From Mucilaginibacter cryoferens (GTDB taxonomy: Bacteria; Bacteroidota; Bacteroidia; Sphingobacteriales; Sphingobacteriaceae): a DNA stretch of 64,000 bases. Shown here piece by piece: positions 56,803 to 64,000 of this stretch. Within the stretch, counting starts at the first letter, position 1. Every line of letters begins with the position of its first letter. A model generated the notes under the pieces. It was given only the letters and a program-made list of their open reading frames with translations, searched no databases and was not told the DNA's origin. The stretch spans positions 1 through 64,000 of the forward strand of contig NZ_JACHCR010000020.1 of NCBI RefSeq assembly GCF_014205845.1. The letters are read 5' to 3'. Made by a program: the position numbers and the translations under genes.

Positions 56803-59800
56803 TATTTTACAGATATAAGTTTGCCATAATAATACCACATGGTTTTAGTTAACTTTCCACCGCCATCAAAATATTTGGTTGGCCCGTGGTTTAATCCATT
56901 ATCAAGGGCTATTTCTTTTTGAATGGTTCCGGTTGGATAGTATTCCTTACAAATACCTTCCGCTACATCTTCGATATAGTTATAAGCAGATTTTAGCTTA
57001 CCATTAGGGTAAAACTCGTTTGATAAACCGTTGGCCAAACCATAAACCGGGCTATCTTCAGACCGTATCTGACCATTGCTATAGTATATAATATCGTGAC
57101 CGTTTTTTAGCCCATCACTATAACTGCAAACTCTTGATGGCTTGCCATTTGGAAAGTATGCCTTTAGGCTACCATTAACAACGGCAATATTTGCGGGCGG
57201 CGTTAGCTTACCATCTGCTGCCTGGTAAGTGTATGACGTGGCATAACTATCTTCAAATTTTATCTGGTAGGCCAGGGTGCCATCCGGGTCGTATTTTTTT
57301 GTATCGCCATTTAGTATATCGTCCTTATAGGTTCCAATATAGTCTTTAACGCCGGTTTCAAAAAAGTAGGTTCTTTCGCCATTAAGCAAATCGTTGATGT
57401 AATTTATGGTACTGCTTAGTTTCCCTTCTTCGGTATATAGTTTCCATATACCCACTTTATTACCATGCTCAAAACGACCTTCGGTGTTTTTTTTACCGCC
57501 GTAGTAATAGCTTACATAGGTACTATCTAAAAGCCCTTGTTTATAGTAATAACTACTCTCTACACTGCCATCAAAATAATAGGTTTTATAAGCGCCTTCA
57601 AATTCGCCTTTGCTGTAGGTTCCTTCGGTCATGGTTTTTCCGTCGGGATAAATAAGCTTGTATTTGCCGGTTGCTTTGGGGAAGGTATCTGCAAGCATCA
57701 CTTTTTCAGTTGTATCGTATTCTGTTACTTTCTCCAGCCAGCCCAGGTGGTATTTTTCTTCCAGGTTTTTTTTACCATTAGGGCTATAAGTTTCTTTAAA
57801 CCCATCCAGATCATCGTCAAGGTAATACGATCTGGTATTAAGCCTGCCCTTCTCGTCGTAAACCACCCATTCGCCCTGGTGCTCATCGGCCTGCATCCAA
57901 CCCTCAGACTCTGCCGTTCCGTTTACGTGAAAGGTTTTTGAGTAGCCATTTGCTTTACCGTCGGCCATTGCTACCTCCGATTTCTTTTTACCATTAAGGT
58001 AATAGGTTACAGAAGGACCATTAAGATCGCCATTCTTATATTCGTTTATCTGGTTAATTTTTCCCGATGGATAAAATAAGGTATCGGCCCCATCAAGGTC
58101 CCCTTTAGCATTAAGGTTCCCGTGCGATTTTTTGTAGCCATCTTCTGTATAGCCAAAAAGATGCGTTAAACCGTTTTTAGAATCGGCCTGGTAAGTTGAT
58201 TTCCCGGCCTTATCGGTATAAATTATCGATTTAATGATGCCATTATCATACATGGCCTTTGAAAACACTTTACCATCCTTATAGTAATTAAGTACTTCGC
58301 CGTTGGTTTTACCTTTTTTTGCCACAAATGCAGATGATAGCTGCCCGTTTTCGTAATACTCCTGATGAATATCCTCTTCGTTGTTATTAAGGTAATTACG
58401 CTTCTCTTTAAGCTTACCTGATTCATAATAAAACTTCCATTCACCTTCGGCATTATCCTTAATAAACTGCCCCTCGCTTGATATACGCGAAGTTTCATAA
58501 TACGATTTATAAGGCCCCTGTTGTTTCCCGGCAAGATATTGCCCGGTGTTTTTTACCTTACCACTTTTAAAATATTCGGTTGCCGTACCGGTAAGTGCGT
58601 CAGCAACATAATTGTTGATAGCTTTTAAACTGCCGTTTGAATAAAACAAGCGCTCTACTCCATCTTTTTTGCCTTGTCTGTAATTAGCGGTTGATTTAAC
58701 GTTGCCGCCATAACTGTATGTGGTGCTTAATCCCTCTGAATTACCATTAACATAGTTTTCACGAGAGCTTAAATTACCGTTCTCATAATAATATTCCTGT
58801 GTACCAGTAAGTTTTTCGACTGCGTAGTTCTCCTTTGCCTTTAAACCTCCCAAATAAAAATAGTATGTCCAGATGCCGGTTCTTTTCCCCGCTGCATCAT
58901 AACTGCCGGCGGCTTTTTTATTGCCGGCCGCGAAGTATGATACCCAGGGGCCGGTAACTGTTTTACCATCGGCCAATACGGTTCCCTTTCCGATAAGGCT
59001 GCCATCATCAAAAAAATATTTTTCTTTAATCGTATCCCGTTTGCTAAAATTCAATTCGCGCGTTGCACGTATCAGGTTAAAGTAATCACCTGCCTGGTTA
59101 ACAAATTTGTCGAGGTCCTTTTTATTGTTCTTCTTGTATTCTTTTACAACCGGCAAATTCACGTTAGAAAATATGTGAAATATAAAGGGCTCCAGCTTAC
59201 CCTGGTTAAAAATTTGTTTATAATAAGGCAGGTAGTATTGTATCCAAAAATCGTTATTCCCTTTTTGGTATTCCAGTTTTTCAAATAAAGCTTGTATTTG
59301 CCTGCAAATAGGGTCGTCAATAGAAACTAAAGATTTGTACGATTTATCGAGCGCTATTTTTGAAAGCAAAATATCTTCTACCTCCTGGTAAGTTTCATCG
59401 GCAGGCCCGGTTTTGTTCTTTTTAAATTCGAGTACTTCGTCGGTACCTTTCGCTATTTTATCCAATATCCCGATAGATCTCGACCAATATTTACCTTCGG
59501 GATTAACCAACAAATAGCCTATGATGCTCAGAAATGATGGAATAAGCTTCCCTTGTTGTAAGGCTGCATACCCCAGTTGAAAATGCGCGCTATACATATA
59601 AGGGTTAATAAGCAAGGTTTTTTGAAACATTGCCTCGGCTTCGGCTGGCCGCTTTAGTGCAAGCAGCGCTACCCCTTTGTTAAAATACAATAACGAATAG
59701 GCCGGATATTTAGCTATCGCCTGGTCAAATACCTGCACTGCTTTATCCGGCTGGCCCAAATCACTTAAAGTGTTGCCATAAGTGTTATACAGCTCGGGTT

Positions 59801-60089
59801 CGTACTCGCGCTGTTTGGTAAGGGCAAGCCCTTCCCGGCAATATTTTATTGCATTGGTAAACTGGCTGTCGGCCTCGCAGTTAACCGCCTTTTCGTAAAC
59901 CGACCATACGTAATTGGTATCGCTACGGCTAACTTTATTAAGTACGGTAAGTGCATCCTTATACTTACTGGAATCGTAAAAAGTAATTGACTGTTTAATT
60001 ATTTCGCCAGAATTTATACGTTCAATTTTTTGTGCCGAAGAAATTTTAGAAAATGTAAGCAGGAAGAAAAATAAAAGATAATATTTCAT
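56802..60089 (-). CDS. TPR and MORN (YwqK-type) repeat protein
   Basis: A 1095-residue exported protein. A signal peptide covers about 1-19. TPR-like helices fill about 25-210 (SLLYFNKGVALLALKRPAEA, MYSAHFQLGYAALQQGK). From about 345 to the end there are roughly thirty MORN_2-like units of about 20-24 residues, each with a GxWxxYyxnGxlk-type pattern (for example GPWVSYFAAGNKK, GEWKFYYESGKLK). This kind of repeat builds a long beta-solenoid, here probably anchored outside the cell or in the periplasm. It is the first gene of a three-gene coupled unit with two DUF3857 proteins. Confidence 0.9.
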   Translation of the reverse strand: MKYYLLFFFLLTFSKISSAQKIERINSGEIIKQSITFYDSSKYKDALTVLNKVSRSDTNYVWSVYEKAVNCEADSQFTNAIKYCREGLALTKQREYEPELYNTYGNTLSDLGQPDKAVQVFDQAIAKYPAYSLLYFNKGVALLALKRPAEAEAMFQKTLLINPYMYSAHFQLGYAALQQGKLIPSFLSIIGYLLVNPEGKYWSRSIGILDKIAKGTDEVLEFKKNKTGPADETYQEVEDILLSKIALDKSYKSLVSIDDPICRQIQALFEKLEYQKGNNDFWIQYYLPYYKQIFNQGKLEPFIFHIFSNVNLPVVKEYKKNNKKDLDKFVNQAGDYFNLIRATRELNFSKRDTIKEKYFFDDGSLIGKGTVLADGKTVTGPWVSYFAAGNKKAAGSYDAAGKRTGIWTYYFYLGGLKAKENYAVEKLTGTQEYYYENGNLSSRENYVNGNSEGLSTTYSYGGNVKSTANYRQGKKDGVERLFYSNGSLKAINNYVADALTGTATEYFKSGKVKNTGQYLAGKQQGPYKSYYETSRISSEGQFIKDNAEGEWKFYYESGKLKEKRNYLNNNEEDIHQEYYENGQLSSAFVAKKGKTNGEVLNYYKDGKVFSKAMYDNGIIKSIIYTDKAGKSTYQADSKNGLTHLFGYTEDGYKKSHGNLNAKGDLDGADTLFYPSGKINQINEYKNGDLNGPSVTYYLNGKKKSEVAMADGKANGYSKTFHVNGTAESEGWMQADEHQGEWVVYDEKGRLNTRSYYLDDDLDGFKETYSPNGKKNLEEKYHLGWLEKVTEYDTTEKVMLADTFPKATGKYKLIYPDGKTMTEGTYSKGEFEGAYKTYYFDGSVESSYYYKQGLLDSTYVSYYYGGKKNTEGRFEHGNKVGIWKLYTEEGKLSSTINYINDLLNGERTYFFETGVKDYIGTYKDDILNGDTKKYDPDGTLAYQIKFEDSYATSYTYQAADGKLTPPANIAVVNGSLKAYFPNGKPSRVCSYSDGLKNGHDIIYYSNGQIRSEDSPVYGLANGLSNEFYPNGKLKSAYNYIEDVAEGICKEYYPTGTIQKEIALDNGLNHGPTKYFDGGGKLTKTMWYYYGKLISVK

Positions 60090-60249
60090 GTAATAAGAGT
60101 CGATAAGGTCTTCAGACAGTGAAATTAATTGTTTTTTTGAAACAAACTATAGTTTTTTAAAACAAAAACCACCTGGTAATAAAAGCGATTAATCAACCGC
60201 CCTTATCATGACTCTCCTAAAAATCCGAAAATACAATAGTCTGGCAGTC

Positions 60250-62052
60250 CTAACTCCCTTTCAGCTTTTCCTTAAACTTCTTATCTTCTTTCTCCTTTTT
60301 CTTTTCGGCCTTTTTCATGGCTTTGTGTTTTTCCTTTTGCTCCTTTTGGGTAAGGGGTTGATCTTTTGTTTTTTCGTCGGCTTTGCCTACACCGGCGCAA
60401 GCTTTGAGGCCATTGAGGAGGGCCGACCAAATGGTTTGAAAAAAGGGATAGTTTTTGGGGCGGATAAAAGCAACGTCGGCCACACGGGCGATAGTTTTGC
60501 CATTATCGGGGTTATCGCTTTTGAGTATTATGGCGTTTGCCAGTAGCGAGATAAGACCTTTTTTGGCATAGCCTTTCTCATCGTCGCGTTTCAATACCTC
60601 TACCTTAAGGTTGTGGTACAAAAAGGTTACTTTACCGGTACTTATGTGCTGGTTTCCACGGATGTCAAAATCTAAACTGTTTACCGTGCCCGAGGTAACT
60701 TTCACCAAACCCAGGGGCATTACGGCTGGGTTAGCATCCTGCATATCCATAGCCCCAAGGTGCCCTTTATACATATAGCTATAAGCAGCATCGGCAAGGT
60801 TAAACCCAAAGATGAGATTTAGCCTGTCCTTGCCCATAAACAGGGTGCTGAGATTAACCGTACACAGGGGCTTCTTCTGCAACAGCATTTTATTGTTGGT
60901 AAGGTTAAGGAACCTTCCGGTTATGGCGTTAAATCTTACTGTGCCTGTTTTACGCGATCCCTCTGTTTTAAATTCGCTATAGTTTACATCAAGTTTTTTA
61001 ATGTCCAGGGTATCTACCTGCAATCCCATTTTAAGCTGACGGATAGCCCAGTTGGGGAAAGTAACCAGTCTATCTGTTGTTTGAAGCGGTCCATTGGGAT
61101 TGCTGAATATATTGAAAGCGCCATTATTAAGGCTGATACGCCTAACATTGATACTCTGCCTGCGGCGGTAACTGCGGTAATCGAAATGGTGAAATGTTAC
61201 AGCTTCCAGGTGCAGAGCAAAACGGTCGGTACGGCTTTTGGCCAGGTATTCTTTTACAGCGAGGGGCTGCACATCCAAACCCATAATATCAAGCCGGGAG
61301 GTTTGAGTAGATAGTTTTACAGCCGCCACTTTATAAGTGTACAGGCCATTGGCGGCTTTACCGGTATAGTGCTTTAGTTGGGTCACAATGTTCCGACAGT
61401 AGAGGGTACGGGAGGTATCGGTTTGCGAGGCAGAATCTATGCGCAGATCAGTAGCCCGCACATCCATCTCCTTAAGTACCGAAACAGATGGTTTTGAACC
61501 CGATTTATCCCGGTAGGTAAAGGTTATATCACTAAGCCGAATGTTATCTACATGAATAAGTTTAAAACTTTTGGAAAGCTTTTGGTAAAGGGTACGATTG
61601 CCCTGCGTTTTTTTAGCATGTGGCGTATCATCGTACTTACTAAGGTACACTTCAGGATTATTGAGTTGAATAAGGCCCACCTCTACCCTTTTATGCAGCC
61701 AGATAGCCAACGGGTGCACCCCGGAAACTTCCAGCCGCTTTACTTTTAATTCTACTAAACTGTGTGGATCATGACTGCTTTGCCGCATACGGTGATACAC
61801 GGCGGTATCGGGCGTAAAACTGATATCGTACAATACGGCACTGCCGCTAAAAATATTAAGATTGGCCTTGCCAAAATTTATGTGATACAGGCTATCAGTA
61901 CCCTTCAATACCGCCTCCTTCAATTTGCCCGAAAGCCGACCTGCTAAAAAACTGTTTAAAAACAGTACCACGGCCAAAATCACAACAGCCAGCGCCGCTA
62001 AACAAATTGCCACCACTTTTTGCCACCTTTGCTTAAAAACCGAACCTGCCAT
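60250..62052 (-). CDS. AsmA/DUF748-like membrane-anchored protein
   Basis: A 600-residue protein with a short cytoplasmic N-terminus, one membrane segment (VVAICLAALAVVILAVVLFL), and a long beta-rich body with repeated amphipathic strands (NLNIFSGSAVLYDISFTPD, LQVDTLDIKKLDVNYSEFK), as in AsmA-like bridge proteins. The C-terminus is a highly charged Lys/Glu tail (KKAEKKKEKEDKKFKEKLKG). A role in outer-membrane lipid transport or assembly is inferred from the class. Confidence 0.8.
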   Translation of the reverse strand: MAGSVFKQRWQKVVAICLAALAVVILAVVLFLNSFLAGRLSGKLKEAVLKGTDSLYHINFGKANLNIFSGSAVLYDISFTPDTAVYHRMRQSSHDPHSLVELKVKRLEVSGVHPLAIWLHKRVEVGLIQLNNPEVYLSKYDDTPHAKKTQGNRTLYQKLSKSFKLIHVDNIRLSDITFTYRDKSGSKPSVSVLKEMDVRATDLRIDSASQTDTSRTLYCRNIVTQLKHYTGKAANGLYTYKVAAVKLSTQTSRLDIMGLDVQPLAVKEYLAKSRTDRFALHLEAVTFHHFDYRSYRRRQSINVRRISLNNGAFNIFSNPNGPLQTTDRLVTFPNWAIRQLKMGLQVDTLDIKKLDVNYSEFKTEGSRKTGTVRFNAITGRFLNLTNNKMLLQKKPLCTVNLSTLFMGKDRLNLIFGFNLADAAYSYMYKGHLGAMDMQDANPAVMPLGLVKVTSGTVNSLDFDIRGNQHISTGKVTFLYHNLKVEVLKRDDEKGYAKKGLISLLANAIILKSDNPDNGKTIARVADVAFIRPKNYPFFQTIWSALLNGLKACAGVGKADEKTKDQPLTQKEQKEKHKAMKKAEKKKEKEDKKFKEKLKGS

Positions 62053-62180
62053 ATTGATCTGTTTTGCATTTAAGCGACCAACCCGGCGGCTCTTAGTGGT
62101 TGATTAACAAGAGAACGAGGAATTTGATTGAAGGAATGAAAGAAAGAGTATAGAGCCAGCATGACGCGCTACAACACCGC

Positions 62181-62215
62181 AAAAAAAATCCCGCTCCTTT
62201 GCAGGAGCGGGATTT
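62181..62215 (-). terminator. terminator of cspA
   Basis: AAATCCCGCTCCT (62186-62198) and AGGAGCGGGATTT (62203-62215) form a 13-bp stem around TTGC, with T8 on the minus strand. It is 21 bp past the cold-shock stop codon. Confidence 0.9.
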
Positions 62216-62235
62216 ACAAATGATTATATAGGGTA

Positions 62236-62427
62236 TTAAACTATTTTAACATTTACTGCATTTGGACCTTTACGGCCTTCTTCTACGTCGTAAGTAACTG
62301 AGTTATTCTCGCGAATGTTGTCAATCAGACCTGAAGAGTGTACGAAAATTTCGCTACCACCATTAGCTGGTGTGATAAAACCGAAACCTTTTTCGTCATT
62401 AAAAAATTTTACTGTTCCTTGTTGCAT
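62236..62427 (-). CDS. cold-shock domain protein
   Basis: A 63-residue single CSD protein. RNP1 is KGFGFITP (residues 13-20) and RNP2 is EIFVHSS (about 30-36), the standard nucleic-acid-binding surface. It acts as an RNA chaperone. The minus strand has TATGTTTG 22 bp upstream of the ATG, matching the Bacteroidota -7 consensus, so it is likely transcribed from its own promoter. Confidence 0.97.
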   Translation of the reverse strand: MQQGTVKFFNDEKGFGFITPANGGSEIFVHSSGLIDNIRENNSVTYDVEEGRKGPNAVNVKIV

Positions 62428-62449
62428 TATATTGTATATTAATAAGTTG

Positions 62450-62457
62450 CAAACATA
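62450..62457 (-). promoter_or_regulatory. candidate -7 element for the cold-shock gene
   Basis: TATGTTTG on the minus strand matches TAnnTTTG and lies 22 bp before the start codon, so the leader would be short. No clear TTTG -33 element is seen. Confidence 0.35.
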
Positions 62458-62660
62458 CGCTTAATTTATCACATTTTTACTATTGGTAAAATTATTTAAT
62501 TTCTGGTAAAAGATAATCATCCCGATACCCAAGGTGCTTTTATGAGAGAATACGATGCGGCAGAGCCTTAAAACGTCATCAGATTAATAAAATCAGTACG
62601 ATATTGCCTATCTTAGTTTTACCATGGGTTGACATTAGTTACCCTATCCATCTGCTTTTT

Positions 62661-63740
62661 ATGATCAAATCCGTTATAACACTACTTTTTGCATTTGGTA
62701 CAATTGCTGTTTTTGCACAGGCACAAACAAATATTAGCGGGCATATTAATGGCGAGATCAGTAGCAAATCCATAGTTGCTGACACCATTTTTTTTACGCA
62801 CGGGCCACTTGACGATAAGTATTATACCAACGGCCTGGCCTCATCCCCATTAAAAGCCAATCATTATATCATTGATAATAACCTGCCTTATCCGCAGATG
62901 TATAAAATTTATTTTGCATCAGATAAAAACATATTGGTGTGGCGAAAGGGGCTGTATTTTGTTGATGCAACCACAACCAGCATACAAACCAATTACCTTG
63001 CCGATAATTGCAGCCTGGTAAACGGTATTACAGCCGGCGAATATCAAAACAGGTTTATCCCATTTGCAACCAAAGGTGTGCCCTATGATTGCAAATCAGA
63101 GTACCTGTCAGATCTGTTTTACAACAACGACTATAAAGTTGATAGTTTATTATTAAAATACGTGCCCCAAAACCGCTCATCCTATGTTGCTTTATGGCTG
63201 TTAGCGGGGCGTTTTAGTTCTTTTGGCCAATCGGCGCTGCGCCAACAAACGCTGGTTGAGTTTTCTGCCGAAATAAAGAGCGGCAGGCTCTGGAAAACCC
63301 TGGATGAAGACTTTAAGAACTCAAAAATTAAGGAAAATGAGACTTTCCCGCAGATAGATCTGAAAACGCTGGACTTAATCGCAACAAAGTTAGTGCTACC
63401 GAAAGCAAAGTATACCCTTATTGATTTTTGGTTTGCCCGTTGCAGGCCTTGCCTGGATACCATCCCTGCGCTAAAAAAGCTGTATGCTGGCTATCAGCAT
63501 AAAGGATTTGAGATTGTAAGCATTTCTGTTGATGAAACCGTAAATGTACCCATCTGGCAACGAAGAGTTAAAGAACACGGCCTAACCTGGCCACAGTATT
63601 TAGAAGAAAATAATTTTAGGATAAACGAGCTAGGCATAAAAAGCTTCCCCACCTTTATATTACTGAACAGCGATGGAAAAGTAATATGGAAGGATTTTGA
63701 TCTGGATGATCTGGATGTATTTTTGAAGAAGAATATGTGA
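62661..63740 (+). CDS. exported TlpA-family thioredoxin-like protein
   Basis: A 359-residue protein. The ATG at 62661 starts a signal peptide (IKSVITLLFAFGTIAVFAQA); an in-frame TTG upstream gives no family gain. A beta-rich DUF4369-like N-terminal part (about 22-120) is followed by helices and a C-terminal thioredoxin fold (about 225-359) with FARCRPCLDTIP (CRPC motif), a conserved FEIVSISVDE strand, and IKSFPTFILLNSDGK with the cis-Pro. It is a periplasmic or cell-surface disulfide reductase; the partner is unknown. Confidence 0.9.
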   Translation: MIKSVITLLFAFGTIAVFAQAQTNISGHINGEISSKSIVADTIFFTHGPLDDKYYTNGLASSPLKANHYIIDNNLPYPQMYKIYFASDKNILVWRKGLYFVDATTTSIQTNYLADNCSLVNGITAGEYQNRFIPFATKGVPYDCKSEYLSDLFYNNDYKVDSLLLKYVPQNRSSYVALWLLAGRFSSFGQSALRQQTLVEFSAEIKSGRLWKTLDEDFKNSKIKENETFPQIDLKTLDLIATKLVLPKAKYTLIDFWFARCRPCLDTIPALKKLYAGYQHKGFEIVSISVDETVNVPIWQRRVKEHGLTWPQYLEENNFRINELGIKSFPTFILLNSDGKVIWKDFDLDDLDVFLKKNM

Positions 63741-63833
63741 GGAGAAAGACCTAGCCCACAACCGGCTTTCTACAACAAATCTTTTATCTATTAATCCTTT
63801 CTCTTTGCTCTATCTTCTATTATTTTAGCAATA

Positions 63834-64000
63834 ATGAAAAACATTACCTTAATAAGAACCACCAGCGATAACCCCGATTTCCGTACCCTTACCCGCCAAC
63901 TTGATGCCGACCTTCGCCTCCGTAACGGCGATGTGATGAACCTTTACGACCAGCATAATGTAATTGATAAGATAGATACCGTAGTTATAGCCTACCTCAA
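63834..64000 (+). CDS. GNAT-like N-acetyltransferase, 5' part (cut by the window edge)
   Basis: The first 55 codons are visible: MKNITLIRTTSDNPDFRTL, then LDADLRLRNGDVM and DTVVIAY. The pattern fits the start of a GNAT acetyltransferase with an early beta-hairpin, and the remainder lies beyond the window. The ATG is 93 bp after the thioredoxin-like stop on the same strand. Confidence 0.55.
   Translation, partial: MKNITLIRTTSDNPDFRTLTRQLDADLRLRNGDVMNLYDQHNVIDKIDTVVIAYL

Overview
The window is a chromosomal segment from a member of the Bacteroidota, most likely the Sphingobacteriaceae (Mucilaginibacter/Pedobacter type). Evidence: SusC/SusD pairs, ECF sigma/FecR pairs, FecR with DUF4974-type ends, HYC_CC_PP and DUF3347 copper proteins, A-rich start regions without Shine-Dalgarno sequences, and at least one textbook Bacteroidota promoter (TTTG-N19-TAnnTTTG). 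Genus assignment is inference; no rRNA is present.

Layout. 1-1 kb: degraded sequence with gene remnants. 1-27.6 kb: a large carbohydrate-use cluster, all on the minus strand. Read in transcription order it holds an ECF sigma/FecR pair, SusC, SusD, a YetA/PL26-like exo-rhamnogalacturonan lyase, a PL11 rhamnogalacturonan lyase broken by one in-frame amber codon, a DUF6250-like protein, then a second ECF sigma/FecR/SusC/SusD set with a rhamnogalacturonan acetylesterase-like SGNH hydrolase and two formylglycine sulfatases. A terminator follows, and then a separately transcribed TonB-dependent receptor preceded by a 22-residue leader ORF ending in Cys-Cys-Cys-stop. The cluster looks like a locus for rhamnogalacturonan I, possibly sulfated or sulfur-scavenging.

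27.9-32.4 kb: an amidohydrolase with an AraC regulator, and a methionine importer metN-metI-metQ. 32.5-33.7 kb: a periplasmic thioredoxin-like protein. 33.9-34.7 kb: two tandem repeat arrays (about 156 bp x 4 and about 63 bp x 3). 34.8-35.4 kb: a second poly-cysteine small ORF, apparently leaderless behind an ideal promoter, followed 344 bp later by tRNA-Cys(GCA). 35.5-38.2 kb: a rifamycin-phosphotransferase-like PEP-synthase protein. 38.7-41 kb: a MacB/FtsX-type permease. 41.2-44.6 kb: a copper set (multicopper oxidase fused to a CopB-like domain, DUF3347, HYC_CC_PP).

44.7-51.5 kb: housekeeping and salvage genes (YfcE phosphodiesterase, TrmN6-like methyltransferase, an unusual PRPP synthetase coupled to a nicotinamide phosphoribosyltransferase, a VOC protein, PurL, TatA). 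51.6-62.4 kb: a PAS-AraC regulator, a small CxxC protein, a tightly overlapping trio (TPR/MORN protein and two DUF3857-transglutaminase proteins), an AsmA-like protein and a cold-shock protein. 62.7-64 kb: a TlpA-like protein and the start of a GNAT acetyltransferase.

The signal I find most worth following is the pair of poly-Cys small ORFs, one before a TonB receptor beside sulfatases and one before tRNA-Cys. Both look like cysteine-sensing leader peptides.
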